Of a DNA stretch of 64,000 nt, positions 1 to 12,383 are shown in pieces. Source of the stretch: Valencia hispanica (lineage: Eukaryota > Chordata > Actinopteri > Cyprinodontiformes > Valenciidae); contig OY747704.1 in NCBI GenBank assembly GCA_963556495.2, positions 1,463,001 to 1,527,000 of the forward strand. The letters are read 5' to 3'. A program made the translations under genes and the position numbers. The notes below the pieces were generated by a model. That model saw only the letters and a program-made list of their open reading frames with translations. It was not told where the DNA came from and ran no database searches. Within the stretch, counting starts at the first letter, position 1, and each line of letters begins with the position of its first letter.

Positions 1-2266
1 AAGGTCATATTTTGGATTTGGTTTGCTGTTCTGCTGTCACCCCCACTCACTGCAAAGCTAATTTGTTTCTTCTTTCTGATCATGTGTTTATTTCTTTTGG
101 TGTAAATGTAACAGCTTCCAAAACTTATACTCCCCATGATATTGCATTTGGAAAAATACATTATTTTAACCCCGACATTCTCTCATCTGCCATATGTGAC
201 CTTCCATCTTTACACAGTTCCTCAACCACTGATGATCTTGTTTCTTACTATAATGTTAACATCCATAATATTCTTAACATATTTGCTCCACTCAAACATC
301 GATCTATCTAATTTTCTTGCTCACTTAAATGGTTTACTCTCAATCTGCGTCATCTCAAAGCAAAAGGACGCCAAGTGGAATGTCTTTTTAGGAAAACGGG
401 ACTTACCATACACAAATAACTGCACAATAATCATATTTATAATCGTGTTTTATTACGACTGCATTGCCTCAGCTAAATCTACATACTACTCTCTTTTCTC
501 TCTTTAGCAAAATTACAAAGCCTCCAGACTATTTCCCCTCCTATATGTACTCTGATAACTTTTGCAACTCCCTCATGTCTTATTTCATTTGCAATATCTC
601 TGATATTCACCGACAACCTAAGTCTGTAGGAGCTGCTTATTCTGAAGTTGACTCCCTGTTCTCTCCACTGTCTTCCTGTCAGTTATTTTCAAGTTTCACT
701 CTTCCTTCCATAATTGATGTATCTCATATCATTCTGAAATCTAAATTATCCATCTGCCAACTTGATCCTCTCCCCGCAGTGTTAGTTAAAGCTTGTATCC
801 CTTTGCTGGTCCCTCTCATGACTATCATCCACTCCTCCCTTAGAGATGCAGTTTTCGGTGAGGAAGGAACAATTCCAGTGCTAACCCCGGTTCTCAAAAA
901 GCCTGGTGCAGATCCCAACAACTTTGATGATTTTTGTCCTGTTTCAAACCTTTCTTTTATTTTAAAAGTCCTTGAGAAAGTTGTTGCCTTCCATCTCCAC
1001 ACACACCTCAATAACCACAATTTCAATGAACAATTTGATTCTGGTTTCCACCCCCACCATAGAACAACAGTTCTGGTAAAGATCACCAATGACCTTCTAA
1101 AGGCAGCTGATTCTGGTCTCCTCACCATTTTCACCCTTATCTGTCTCAGTGCAGGATTTGACACCATTTATCATAATATACTTCTGAATAGATTGGCATC
1201 CATTGACAGCCATACTCCGCTCGCCTAGTTTACCTCGCATTTTTCAGATAGCAACCAGTGTATCCAATATAAATTCCACTCCTCAACTTTGTTTCCCGTT
1301 TCTGCAGGTGTACCCCAGGGATCAGTATTAGGGCCCCTTCTAATCATTATTTACATCATCCCTCTTGGCCAAATATTCCGTAAATTTAATATCAATTTCC
1401 ATTGTTACACAAATGACACCCAGCTCTACCTTTATTCCAAACCTTTCCAAATTCCTCCCTTCCACCTACCTCGCTTTCAGACTGTCTCATGGAGATCAGA
1501 TCATGATTCTCCTCTAATTTTCCTCAAACTCAACAGTAATAAAACTCAAGTATTACTCGCTGGCACAGCCTCCACTTTAACCAAATTCCACAGTTTCTCC
1601 ATTAACATTTATAACTCCCCCGTTCATCCTTTCCCTCAGGTAAAGAGTCTGGGTGTCATATCTGATAATACTCTCTCATTTCATTCTCATATTAATTATA
1701 TCACCCAGTCTGCATACTTCCATTTACGTAACATTAACCGACTTCGTACTTTCCTTACTCCCCATGCTGCTGCCATCCTTGTCCACATCCTCACCTCCTC
1801 CCGGATCAACTACTGCAACTTTCCTCTTTTTGGTCTCCCCAATAAGTCCCTTTATAAACTCGAACTCATTCAGAACTCTGCAGCTCGGATCATAACTAGA
1901 ACTCCCTCCAAATAACACATTGCCCCAGTTCTTCAGCAGCCTCACTGGTCACCCATAGAATCTTTAAAACTGTAATTGTGGCGTTTAAGTGCATCCATAG
2001 CCTTGCCCTTCCTGCTTCACATCGCCACTCCTTCCAATTCTCTCAGATCTTCGTCAGCCTCTCATCTTGTTTTTCCTTTTGCCTGGCTTGTCACCATGTG
2101 GAGCAGAGCTTTCAGTCACTCTGCTCTTCGGCTCTGGAACTCACTTCATCCAGACATTAGAAATATTGACTCTCTTCCTTTATTTAATCACAGCTCAAAA
2201 CACATCTGTTCAAAAGGCCTGATTCGCTTTAGACACGGATTTTCTTCTTATTTTCTATTTGATTAA
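1..2266 (+). pseudogene. L2 ORF2 remnant (endonuclease end plus reverse transcriptase)
   Basis: ORF2 of L2 LINEs encodes an APE-like endonuclease and a reverse transcriptase for target-primed reverse transcription. Seen here: the endonuclease end with a TLDLV-like stretch (ILDLV) and SDH (12-120); RT blocks from about 464 to 1228 including NLSFILKVLEKVV and a DLSAAFDT-like block altered to [19 protein letters not shown] at about 1307; and the RT active-site box as YTND (about 1405) instead of YADD. The C-terminal LWNSLHPDIRN block lies at about 2130. Several frameshifts and stops separate the pieces (around 310, 500, 1228, 1915). The substitution in the catalytic box and the breaks mean it cannot encode an active RT. 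Confidence 0.85.
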
Positions 2267-2351
2267 TTGCTTTGTTGATTGTTTGTCTATGTATTTTTTT
2301 TCTTCTCTGTACAGTGATCTTGGGTTTTAGAAAGTTATGAATTTTATTTGA
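1..2351 (+). mobile_element. L2-clade LINE, family D, old copy cut by the window edge
   Basis: Degenerate non-LTR retrotransposon on the plus strand. The left end is cut by the window inside the endonuclease region; the right end fades near 2351 after a decayed 3' tail (2318-2351) resembling the 3' ends of other L2 LINEs. The coding remnant reads endonuclease end, RT and C-terminal region in the usual order. Codons are interrupted in several frames, so this is clearly older than the family A and B copies further right. Family names A to E are labels for this window only. Confidence 0.85.
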
Positions 2352-3660
2352 GGGTGCCTATTATTATGGGGACACACACAGCCATTGCCTGAGCCCTGCA
2401 GAAGCTTTCTAAATTACAGACGCTGCCGTGAGGAAGGGGCCGCTAACAAGTTACTGCATGCCGCAGAGCGGCGTCCAGACTCAAGACATTACACCCACCG
2501 CGACAGTGCACAGGGATGAGTGCTGTGCTAGAAAGCTGCAGAAAAAGGTACTGTGTCAGTGAAGGAAGGTGGAGCTGATTGCTGTTTAGCCAAGCCGGAG
2601 AGGACGACGTCCCAGCTAAAGGCTACCTGCACCCCAACAGCCATAAGGCCTCCCAATGCTAACCGACCGCAGCTATTGTTAGCCTGCCGGCTAGCGTTGT
2701 TTCAGCTTCCCCCATTATCCAAGGAGCAACCTGGACTTTAACCGTTCACTAAGGTCTGTCTGGGCAGAGGCAAGATTAGTTTAGGATAAACAAGATTTAA
2801 GGGTTGTTTATTTTCACTGTGATTCGTTACCTTGTGTAAGATTTATTGTTCGGGTACAAACAGACCGTTCTGCCTGGAGGTTTAAACAATGATTTTTGAG
2901 GTTTCCGATGGAAAGTAGCTTTATATCCTGCAACCTAAGTTACTCAATCCAACAGTTTTCCTTTGTTTGGTGTTTAATAAATGAACCAGAGCGACTTTAA
3001 GCGGCTCCACGTGAGTTAGCTGTAAGCTACATGCTATAGTGAACCACGTGGGCCCGTCTTTGACTGCTCGGCTTCATGAACAATAAAGACTGCGATTAAT
3101 GGTATTCAAAATAGAGATCGACTTTAAAACAGTTTAAACACTAAAACTAATCTTTTAAGTCATTTTTGAAACTGCCTTCTTGGTAAGTCGAAATACTAAA
3201 TTAGATCAACATAATTTGTGCCCCTGTGTGAGGCTGTTAACGTTAACATAAAGTCTAAATATTAAATTAGATCAATCACTGCGGGGACCGATCCATAAAA
3301 CAGAATCAGTTCTCTAAAGGTTATGATTTCTAATTCGGCAAATGATATAATGAAACATTACTTCTTCCAAAGGAATATTTCCCTTCACTTTTGCTTAGCA
3401 TTGTGAATTGGTGGTTTGAAAACAAACCAGAAGGTGCTGGTTAGTCTTAAACTAACCACAATCAGTTTAAAACTAATTTAGCTTCATTCCCAAAACTCTT
3501 CAATACAAGCCTTGGTCGTTAAGCAAACATATTCATACTGAACTGGAACATCATTATCAATTTATTGGTTATTGTTTCTGCTTATTTGCATATTTATCAC
3601 TTATACTGTTTACTTTGGGTGTTAGTTTAATTATTTTTATTGTTTTCTTAGTGGTTGTCT
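2352..3660 (+). other. Probable 5' untranslated region of L2 family A copy 1
   Basis: A 1.3-kb stretch without a supported gene between the end of the family D copy and the first open frame of the family A ORF1. It contains a partial internal duplication (TACTAAATTAGATCAA-like at about 3196 and 3260) and a pyrimidine tract ending in TTTTCTTAG at 3651 just before ORF1. Because it is directly upstream of ORF1 of the longest family A copy, the simplest reading is the element's 5' UTR and internal promoter. No other copy in the window reaches this far 5', so I cannot confirm it by alignment; part could be host DNA. Confidence 0.4.
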
Positions 3661-3676
3661 GTTACTACCTTAGTGA

Positions 3677-4261
3677 GTAGTAACAGACAGGACCCAGCCC
3701 CCGGGCCACCACCAACCGGTCCGCGTTTCTAACAGATTTTCCCCGCTCAGCGACACACCCGCTGAGAAGCCGACCCTGGTAATTGGCAGCTCCATAGTCA
3801 GAAACGTGGCATTAGAGACACCATTGACCATAGTCAAATGCTTGCCAGGGGCCAGAACAGGCGACATCAAATCCTACCTGAAACTGCTGGCTAAAGATAA
3901 GCGTAAATACAGTAAGATTGTTATTCACGCTGGCGGTAATGACACCCGGTTACGCCAATCGGAGGTCACTAAAATTAGTGTTGCTTCGGTGTGTAAGTTT
4001 GCCAAAACAATGTCAGACTCTGTAATGTTTTCTGGTCCCCTGCCTGATTGGACCAGTGACGACATGTTTAGCCGCATGCTGTCATTCCATCAATGGTTGT
4101 CTAGGTGGTGTCCTGCAAATGATGTGGGCTACATTGATAACTGGAGAACATTTTGGGGAAAACCTGGTCTGATCCGGAGAGACGGCATCCATCCCACTTT
4201 GGATGGAGCAGCTCTTCTTTCTAGGAATATGGCCGAATTTATTAGTCCTCCAAAACACTGA
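3677..4261 (+). pseudogene. L2 family A ORF1, SGNH/GDSL-like esterase domain
   Basis: Open without a stop from 3677 to the stop at 4259-4261. The frame encodes the C-terminal esterase found in ORF1 of fish L2-type LINEs. Block I reads [11 protein letters not shown] (about 3776), where the usual GDS is GSS but the serine remains; block III reads IHAGGNDTR (about 3925); block V reads DGIHPT (about 4180), giving the Asp and His. Any N-terminal coiled coil is missing or lies in the unrecognised upstream region; two stops (3671, 3674) precede this frame. ORF1 proteins of this type are thought to bind the element RNA or membranes; the exact role of the esterase is not settled. Start codon unresolved. 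Confidence 0.75.
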
Positions 4262-4441
4262 CAACCCAGGGTCCAGACCAGGAAGCAGAGTCGTAGTTTA
4301 ACCCACCTCTCTGCTGCTTCTGTACTGTTACCCCCCCATTACTCTATAGAAACAGTGTCTTGCCCACGGCCAAAATTAAATGGATGAAAAGTTAAGCCAA
4401 CAAAAGCAAATTATGGAAGTCTCATAAAAATAAATACAACT

Positions 4442-5162
4442 TTGACTGAACAGAAAAATAAATCTATTAAATGTGGTTTATTAAACGTAAGATCTCTCTC
4501 CTCAAAGACTTTGTTAGTAAATGACTTGATTTGTGATAATCACATTGATTTTCTTTGTCTCACAGAAACCTGGTTGCAGCAGGAGGATTGTGTCAGTATA
4601 AATGAGTCAACTCCTTCCAGTCATTAAAATTTTCACATTCCTAGAAATACTGGGCGAGGAGGAGGAGTTGCAACCATTTTTTGTTCTGATTTACTAATTA
4701 GTCCAAGACCAATTGATAGCTACAGTTCTTTTGAACATCTAACCCTTAATTTTCCTCATCCAAGTTGCAAAACATTAAGACCATTTTTGTTTGTGGTTTT
4801 ATATCGTCCACCAGGCCCTTACTCTCAATTCCTGGATCAGATCTCACATTTTTTATCTGATTTAGTATTAAATACTGATAGGGTTATTATAGTGAGGGAC
4901 TTTAATATTCATGTGGATACTGAAAGTGATAGCCTAAATGCAGCGTTTAGTGCTATTTTAGACTCAATTGGCTTTACTCAAAAAGTACAGGGATCGACCC
5001 ACTCGGGTAAACACACTTTGGACCTTGTACTGATATACAGTATTGAGTGTGAGGAAATAACAGTCCACCCACATAACCCGGTCCTGTCTGACCACTTCTT
5101 AATAACTTTTGAATTTACTTCAACTGACCATTTTAAATCTGAAAGAAAATTTAATTATAGTA
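4442..5162 (+). pseudogene. L2 family A ORF2, endonuclease half (copy 1)
   Basis: Encodes the N-terminal APE-like endonuclease that nicks the target DNA. Visible blocks: [11 protein letters not shown] with the catalytic Asn, LCLTETWL with Glu (about 4555), VLYRPPG (4794), DFNIHVD (4896), HTLDLVL (5013) and LSDHFL (5085). Two lesions are visible: a TAA at about 4625, where copy 2 at 24.6 kb keeps an open codon, and RDFN in place of GDFN. No ATG is found near the frame start, so the start is unresolved. The RT half continues at 10194. Confidence 0.85.
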
Positions 5163-5721
5163 TCAAATCAAATCAAACTTTATTTATGAAGCGCTTTTCA
5201 TACAAGAAGTTGCATCACAAAGTGCTTTACAGATTAAAATGACCCCACATAAAACCACCTTCCCTTCCCTCCCCCACAGATTTAAAAGCATGGTCACAGT
5301 TATACCCCCCTCCCCCCAACCCATCTCCCATGCACACACACAGTTAAAAGAAAAGGTAAAAAAGGACATTGGGCCGAGTGCAGATGAACCATGCAAGGAA
5401 ACGCCATCAGAGGAGCCATCTGCCCCAGCAGCAGTAGATTAACAGCAGCAGCCGAGGCACTGACACAGGGCACCCAGTGGAGGCAAGGCCAAGACTCCCA
5501 CCTCCACCCAAGCTCCACCCGGAGAGCACCCAGGCAGCTACAGCCGACCACCGCTCCCGGGGCAGAGGGCTCCCACAGAGGAAACACTGGAACGGGGATT
5601 AAGATAAATTAAAGTATAAAAAGAAACGGTAAATTAATGTGCTAAGATTGAAAAGTAAAACTGATAAAATATAATCATATAAAACATCCAAAGCAATTAA
5701 ACAAACAGTGATAAATAATAA

Positions 5722-8513
5722 TCAGTTAAAAGCTAAGCTAAAAAGGTGAGTCTTGAGCCTGCTCTTAAAAACATGAATATTCTCTGCAGCCCTAAAGTTC
5801 TCTGGCAGCCTGTTCCAGAGGTGAGGGCCATAAAACTGGAAAGACGCCTCGCCATGCTTGTGTGTCCTGACTTTTGGGGTGACAAGGAGACGGCTTCCAG
5901 AGGAGCGCAGAGACCGCGAAGGTTTATATGGTAAAAGCAGTTCAGAGAGATAAGAAGGCCCAAGACCATTAAGACACTTAAAAACCATTAAAAGAACCTT
6001 AAAGTCGACCCTGAAATGTACGGGGAGCCAATGCAATGATTTTAAGACCGGTGTAATGTGCTCCCGCCTCCTGGTCTTCGTCAGGACACGTGCTGCTGAA
6101 TTTTGTAGTAGTTGTAAACCTGATATACTCTTTTTGGGAAGACCAGAAAGCAGGGCATTACAGTAATCAATTCTACTGGAGATAAAAGCATGCATCAGTG
6201 TCTCCGTATTGGCCCGAGACAGAATGGGGCGGACTCTGGCGATGTTCTTTAGTTGATAAAAACCTATTTTAGTGATATTTTTTATGTGAGGAATAAAAGT
6301 CAGCTCAGAGTCAAAAATCACGCCCAGGTTCTTCACTTGTAAAGAGAGATTAAAAGACAGTGATTGTAGTTTTGGTAAAAGTTTCTCTCTCTGAGCCTCA
6401 GGACCGATGACTAAAACTTCAGTTTTGTCCTGGTTGAGCTGGAGAAAGTTTTCTGCCATCCAGGATTTAATGTCTAAAATGCAGTTAAAAAGTGCATCCA
6501 TTGGCCGTGTGTCATCGGGAGACATGGAGATGTATAACTGTGTATCATCAGCATAACTGTGAAAGTTAACTCCATGTCTCCTGATGACGCTGCCAAGAGG
6601 GAGCATATAAAGGTTAAAAAGCACTGGGCCTAAAATTGAACCCTGGGGCACACCACATGTAATCCTATGGACCCTAGAGGAGCAGGTATCTAAACTTACC
6701 ATAAAAGTCCTGTCTGTGAGATAGGATGTGAACCATTTGTGAACAGCACCAGAGAGGCCGATCTGTTTTAAACGGGTTAAAAGAATAGTGTGATCCACTG
6801 TATCGAAGGCAGCGCTTAGATCCAGTAGAACCAACACTGTCACCTTCTGAGCGTCATAATTTATTCTAAAATCATTTAAAATCTTTAGAAGGGCCGTCTC
6901 TGTGCTGTGGTTCACCCTAAAACCAGACTGAAATTTCTCCAGGACATTGTGCTCATTAATAAAATCATTAAGTTGCATTAAAACTAGCTTTTCTAAAACC
7001 TTGCTTAAAAATGGTAAGTTAGATACCGGTCTAAAATTATTAAAATCCTTAAAATTAAATTGCTCTTCTTCAGCAGGGGCTTCACTTCCGCCCCTTTAAA
7101 GGCGGCAGGAAAGACCCCCGTCTGAAGGGAGCAATTCATCATGGTTAAAATCTCATCCCTAAAAGATTCATAAAATGGCTTAAAAAATGAAGTGGGAATC
7201 GGGTCCAAAACACATGTGGTGGGCCTCACTGAGGAGAAAACTTTATCAAGAGTCCCAGCTTCTACCAGGACAAAACTGTCCAGCGTTTCCTCTGGTAGAG
7301 ACACACATTCAGATTTGTCTAAAACCATGTTACACTGAGAAGATAAAATATTACATCTGATGGTGTCTACCTTCCCTCTGAAGTGGTCTGCGAACTCCTC
7401 ACAAAGAGTGTTTGAGGGGGTTTTCTGAAATGCATTAGTAGCTCTGTTAAAAAGTTTATCAATGGTGGAAAAAAGGATTTTAGGATTATTTTTATTGTCT
7501 GATATGATTTTTGCAAAGTAAGCATTTCTTGAATTTCTTACAGCATTATTATAGGATTTGAGAAGTTCTGTGTATAATTGATGGTTTATCGTGGTTTTAT
7601 TTTTTCTCCATTTTCTCTCTGCCGCCCTGCAGTCCCTCTTTAGTTTTTTAAGATTGTTATTTCTCCATGGCGCTGCAAGTTTTGAATGTGAGCGTTTCAC
7701 TCTAAGTGGAGCCAGCAGGTCAAGAGCGGACTGAAGTCTTCTGTTAAAATCACTGACGATAAAATCACAGGGGGCAGGTAAGAGAGTAGGAGGAAACTTT
7801 TGGAAAACTTCTAGAAAACCTGCAGCCACTTCAGGGGTTAGATGGCGCTTCCTGACAGTTCTCACAGAGGTCTCCTGCTGGATAAAACTGGTGATGTTAA
7901 AAAACACGCAGTAATGGTCAGAGACAGCCAAGTCAACAACAGAGGACACACGGGTGGACAGGCCATGCGTGATGACCAAGTCCAGGGTGTGTCCTCTGTT
8001 GTGAGTTGGCTGCATGACATGCTGACTAAAATCCATATAATTCAAAATATTTAAAAATTCTGTTGATAAAGGGTCTAAAAGGTTATCCATGTGTAGATTA
8101 AAATCACCAGCTAAAATGATCCTTTCAAAGGAGTTGTACAAAATTGATAAAAACTCTGAAAATTCTTGAATAAAAAGTGCACTCTTTTTAGGAGGCCTGT
8201 AAACTGTGACACATAAAATCTGAGGAGTGCTAAAAACAGTTGATTTATATTCAAAAGTACTAAAATTATCAAATAAAACAGGTTTGGCAGAAAGCGTTGA
8301 TGAACTAATAAAAGCAGTTCCGCCTCCCCTTTTGCAACTCCTCGTGGAATAAGTGAAGTTAAAATTTGGTGGGGAGGCCTCTGTAAGAACAACAGGGGCA
8401 TCTGTACTCAGCCATGTTTCTGTTAAAAATAAACAATGTATATTATGATCTAAAATTAGGTCATTTATTATAAAAGTTTTATTCAGCAGAGAGCGGACAT
8501 TTAAAAGTGCCAT
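5722..8513 (-). pseudogene. L2 family B ORF2, endonuclease plus reverse transcriptase, one frameshift
   Basis: Nearly intact: about 930 codons from ATG 8513 to the stop at 5722, with a single-base loss near 7045 separating two long frames. The endonuclease shows LLNVRSLLNKT, FLTETWL, TVYRPPK, AGDFNLHMD, HTLDLVITHG and AVSDHYC. The RT shows [53 protein letters not shown] and the intact active-site box YADDTQLY (about 6560). The C-terminal region ends with PHLWNRLPENF. Comparison with the copy 2 fragment at 31.4 kb localises the lesion to a lost base in an A/T-rich run. Among the L2 copies here this ORF2 is the closest to functional. Confidence 0.9.
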
Positions 8514-8735
8514 ATTAATAGTGGTTGGAGATGGAGTGACTGTATGATCTACTGGGTGTAGGACTTTTGGTAACTGTTTGAGATTATTAGAGTTGCGTTT
8601 GCTACGTTTTTTATTATTTGTCCGCTCTCTGCTGATAATAACGGGTATAGATGATTTAGGGCAAGGTCCAAGTCCGATATGTGAATTACTGTTAAAATCA
8701 GAACTGAGTTCATAGGAGCAGGGACCAGCTGCACA

Positions 8736-10008
8736 TCAGGATGTGGCAGAAGGGGCATGGAGGGCAGGTGCAGCTGGGGCTGGTGTGGTAGACAGGGGGG
8801 GGCGAGGGAATGCCAGGCTCATTGACAGCATGCGGGCACCCTGTCTATTAAGATGTAGTCCATCTGGACCAAACAATTGACTCCTGCCCCAGAAAATGTT
8901 AAAATTGTCCATAAAACCAATATTGTGCATCACGGTGGCAGAGGAAAGCCAGGTGTTAAGAGATAAAAGTCTGCTAAAACGACCAATACCTCTGCCAACA
9001 GTGGGGGTGGGGCCAGAAATAAAAACAGACACGTGTGTATTTTAAAAGATTAAACAAATTAATAAAATCCAGCTTCAGGAGCTCAGATTGCTGTTTACGA
9101 ATGTCGTTGGTTCCAGCGTGAATAATAACTCTACTCACAGATGGGTGATGTTGGATATGGACCAGGATCTGTTCAGTAATATCCTTTACGGTGGCTCCAG
9201 GAAAACACAGTGTGACCGCTCCTCTCATCCTTACATTCCTGATAATAGAGTCTCCAATGATGAGCGTGGTGGGCGGCTGGTCAACAAGTTGATGCTGGGC
9301 AGAGGATCTTTCACCGTCCAGGACCTGCTGGATGTTGGGCGGATTAGCTTCCCCAGGACTGCAGTGATGTGTAGTCGGCACCGAGGGCTCGTTCCGTGGG
9401 TTCGGGGTGTAGTTGAGCGCTCCTCGGCGAGTCCTGGGTTTAGCGCGACGTGGAGGGCTGCGGGAGCCCGGCTGCTGCTCCGGCTGCTGGGAGGGGATGG
9501 GCGGCAGTCCTGCAGAGCTGCGGTGTTTCAGGGCGTCCGGAGGGACAGTCAGAGGAGGAAAGTCGTGCTCCAGGGCACCGAAGCGGTTTGACAATGGGAG
9601 GCCGGGTGAAGGAGAGCGGTGGCGGCTGCTCCGGGCCCCCCCACCGCGGCCGGTTCCGACCATGGACCAGACACCCTGGAGCACCGGTGTTGAGCTGATG
9701 GGGGCTTTTGGCTTTGCCCCCAGATGGAACCAGCAGTCCTCCTCTGCAGTTGTTGTTGCTCCTCCGGCGTTCGGCAGTCCGAGTCCAGCGATGGATTCCC
9801 CCTCCGCAGCTTCACCGGGCTGGCAGGGAATTGTGTCCGCCAGCTGAGCACTGTTGGCGGCGGCGAAAGTCCGGTCGAAGATGATGTCCACGTCGCGCTC
9901 GTGGTCCTGGATTTGATGGAGCGTGGAGATCCTCTGCTCCAGCTCCAGAACTTTTTGTGTTAATTTAAAACAGCCATCACATCCGGGGGTGCAGGTGAGT
10001 GAAGGCAT
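8736..10008 (-). pseudogene. L2 family B ORF1, coiled coil plus SGNH esterase, one frameshift
   Basis: Reading starts at ATG 10008 and runs about 340 codons before a frameshift near 9030, after which the frame continues to 8736. The N-terminus has a cysteine cluster (CTPGCDGCF, residues 6-14) and a short helical, probably coiled-coil stretch (residues 18-40). A long Pro/Arg/Ser-rich linker follows, then the esterase: IIGDSIIRNV (block I, with the GDS serine), IHAGTNDIRKQQ (block III) and, beyond the frameshift, PDGLHLN (block V). This is the ORF1 architecture known from fish L2 elements. Without the frameshift the protein would be about 425 residues. It lies upstream of ORF2 in the same strand and presumably on the same RNA. 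Confidence 0.85.
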
Positions 10009-10193
10009 GACGAAATAAAAAGTAGTCCGTGCTCGGATAAAAAACGCCCCGATAAAAACAAGTTGCTAAAAGTCAGTGGTGTTAAAATCGGTTAAAAACA
10101 GTCATCAAAACGATTTAAAACCAGTTAAAACCGTGTTTGTTAGGGAGCCGAAGTTTGGCAAGTCTCTCTGTAGAAGGACGCCGACGCATGCGC

Positions 10194-12383
10194 TTTATCA
10201 GACAATGCTGTAACAATATTTTAAGAATCTGTTCCATTCTTACTTTTCTTAGTGTCTCAGGGTAACACAGTGGCTGGCAGCAATTCTATCTCTAACCCTT
10301 CAGAAATTGATGGTCTGGTTCACAGCGTTACGTCCTCATTGCGTTTGGCATTAGATAGTGTAGCCCCCTTAAAAAAGAAAGTGGCTAGCCATAGGAGGCT
10401 GACTCCTTGGTTCAACGCAGAGTTGCGTACTTTAAAGCAGAATACTAGGAAGTTGGAGAGAAAATGGCGCTCTACACATCTAGAGGATTCCTATTTAACC
10501 TGGAATAACAGTCTACTGCTGTATAAAAAGACCCTTCGACAAGCTAGAACAGCATATTTTTCATCATTAATAGAGGCGAATAAAAACAATCCTAGGATTC
10601 TTTTTAGTACAGTTGCCAAACTTACACAGAGTCATAGCTCTGTTGAGCCAACTATTCCCCCAGCTCTTAGCAGTGATGATTTTATGGGATTCTTTGTAAA
10701 TAAAATAAATTCTATTAAAAATAAAATCATTGGCATCCTCCCAAACATGATTACTTCTTCCTCAGTAAATGAGGCAGCATCGGAAAGAACTGTAGAACCT
10801 CAGTTGGGCTTAGGCTGTTTTGATTCAGTCGTGCTTTCGGAATTATCAAAAATATTAGCCTCATCTAAACCTTCAACTTGTATGTTGGACCCAATTCCAA
10901 CCAAATTATTTAAGGAAGTGTTCCATTTGGTTCCTGGCCCCATTTTGGATCTGATGAATCTATCCTTAGTGAACGGATACATACCACAGGAATTAAAAAT
11001 AGCTGTAATTAAACCTTTACTCAAGAAACCTTCCCTTGATCAAGATGACTTAGTGAATTACAGACCTATATCTAACCTTCCTATCTTATCCAAAGTCCTT
11101 GAGAAAATTGTTGCTAATCAAGTCTGTGAGCATTTCAACAATAACGAGCTGTTTGAAGAGTTTCAGTCAGGTTTTAGAGCTCATCATAGCACTGAAACAG
11201 CACTGGTGAAGGTTACTAATGATATTCTCATGGCCTCAGATAATGGACTTGTGTCTGTTCTGGTTTTGTTAGATCTCAGTGCTGCTTTTGACACAGTCGA
11301 TCATAATATTCTCTTAGAAAGGCTTGAACATGTTGCAGGGATCAAAGGAACAGCCCTAGGCTGGTTTAAATCATATTTGTCTGATAGATTCCAGTTTGTT
11401 CATCTAAATGATAAATCTTCTTTAGTCTCAAGGGTTACTTGTGGAGTTCCACAGGGTTCTGTGCTTGGACCAATTCTGTTCACCATATATATGCTCCCAA
11501 TTGGTAGAATCATTAGACAGCATGGGATAAATTTCCACAGCTATGCCGATGATACACAACTATATTTATCCATAAATCCTGATGAACCCAGTCAGTTAGG
11601 TAGATTACAGGCATGTCTGGAAGGCATAAAAACATGGATGACCCTAAACTTTTTGCTTTTAAATTTTGACAAAACAGAAGTTGCTGTCTTTTGACCAGAA
11701 GTTCTTAAACAGAAACTGATTAGTCAATCACTTCATCTGGATGGCATTAAATTGGCCCCCAGTAATAAAGTAAAGAACCTCGGTGTTATTTTTGACCAAG
11801 ACTTGACATTTAAATCCCATATTAAACAAGTTTCTAGGATTTCTTTCTTTCACCTCCGGAATATTGCTAAAATTAGAAACATCCTGTCCAGGAGTGATGC
11901 TGAGAAACTAGTCCATGCATTTGTTACCTCAAGGCTGGACTACTGTAATTCTTTACTATCAGGAAGTCCACAAAATGCCATTAAAAGCCTTCAGTTGATC
12001 CAAAATGCGGCAGCAAGAGTTCTGATGAATATTAAAAAGAGAGATCACATTTCTCCTGTTTTAGCTTCCCTTCATTGGCTCCCTGTTAAATCCAGAATAG
12101 AATTTAAGATCCTTCTTCTTACATACAAAGCCCTTAATAATCAGCTCCATCATACATCAGAGATCTAATTGTTCCTTATGTTCCTAACAGAGCCCTTCGC
12201 TCTCAGACTGCAGGTTTACTTGTAATTCCTAGGATTTCTAAAAGTAGAATGGGAGGCAGATCTTTTAGTTATCAGGCTCCTCTCCTGTGGAACCAGCTCC
12301 CAGCTTTAGTCCGTGAGGCAGACACTCTGTTTACTTTTAAGGCCAGGCTTAAAACTTTCCTTTTTGATAAAGCTTATAGTTAG
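10194..12383 (+). pseudogene. L2 family A ORF2, reverse transcriptase half (copy 1)
   Basis: Encodes the linker, RT and C-terminal domain. The RT has [57 protein letters not shown] and an intact SYADDTQLY box (about 11545). Lesions seen: a stop just after the junction (about 10224), a GGA-to-TGA nonsense change at 11692-11694 (the other copies read FGPE there), and a one-base loss near 12144 that ends the frame early at 12168. The true end, [10 protein letters not shown], is at 12383. The frame before and after 11694 is the same. Confidence 0.88.

Larger units (their letters stand above)
3661..5162 (+). mobile_element. L2 LINE family A, copy 1, 5' half
   Basis: First half of a long L2 element that resumes at 10194. 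It holds ORF1 (esterase) and the endonuclease part of ORF2. Sequence stops at 5162 in the middle of ORF2 and the next base of the element, judged against the copy at 34.8 kb, is found at about 10194. The interruption is the family B LINE. Only about four bases of the target (GAGC in the other copy) are missing, so the insertion caused a tiny deletion instead of a target-site duplication. Confidence 0.9.
5163..10193 (-). mobile_element. L2 LINE family B, copy 1, full length (5.0 kb)
   Basis: Complete L2-type LINE lying in reverse inside family A copy 1. Its 3' end is the short (TTTGA)n-like tail at 5163-5180 followed by a conserved 3' UTR; its 5' end is at 10193, reading GCGCATGCGTCGGCG on the minus strand. 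Copy 2 of the same family (26.3-33.7 kb) ends at exactly the same base, which argues that both are full length. It carries ORF1 (8736-10008) and ORF2 (5722-8513), each broken by about one frameshift. L2-type elements commonly have short simple-repeat tails instead of poly(A). Confidence 0.92.

Noticed and set aside
12..507. Two overlapping ORFs at the start as possible host genes
   Set aside because: The frame contains the endonuclease end of an L2 ORF2 (ILDLV and SDH) followed by typical L2 linker sequence, so this is LINE coding remnant.
9088..9963. Plus-strand ORFs of 80-167 codons opposite L2 family B ORF1
   Set aside because: They are antisense to a frame with conserved esterase blocks and rise from its GC-rich Pro/Arg linker.
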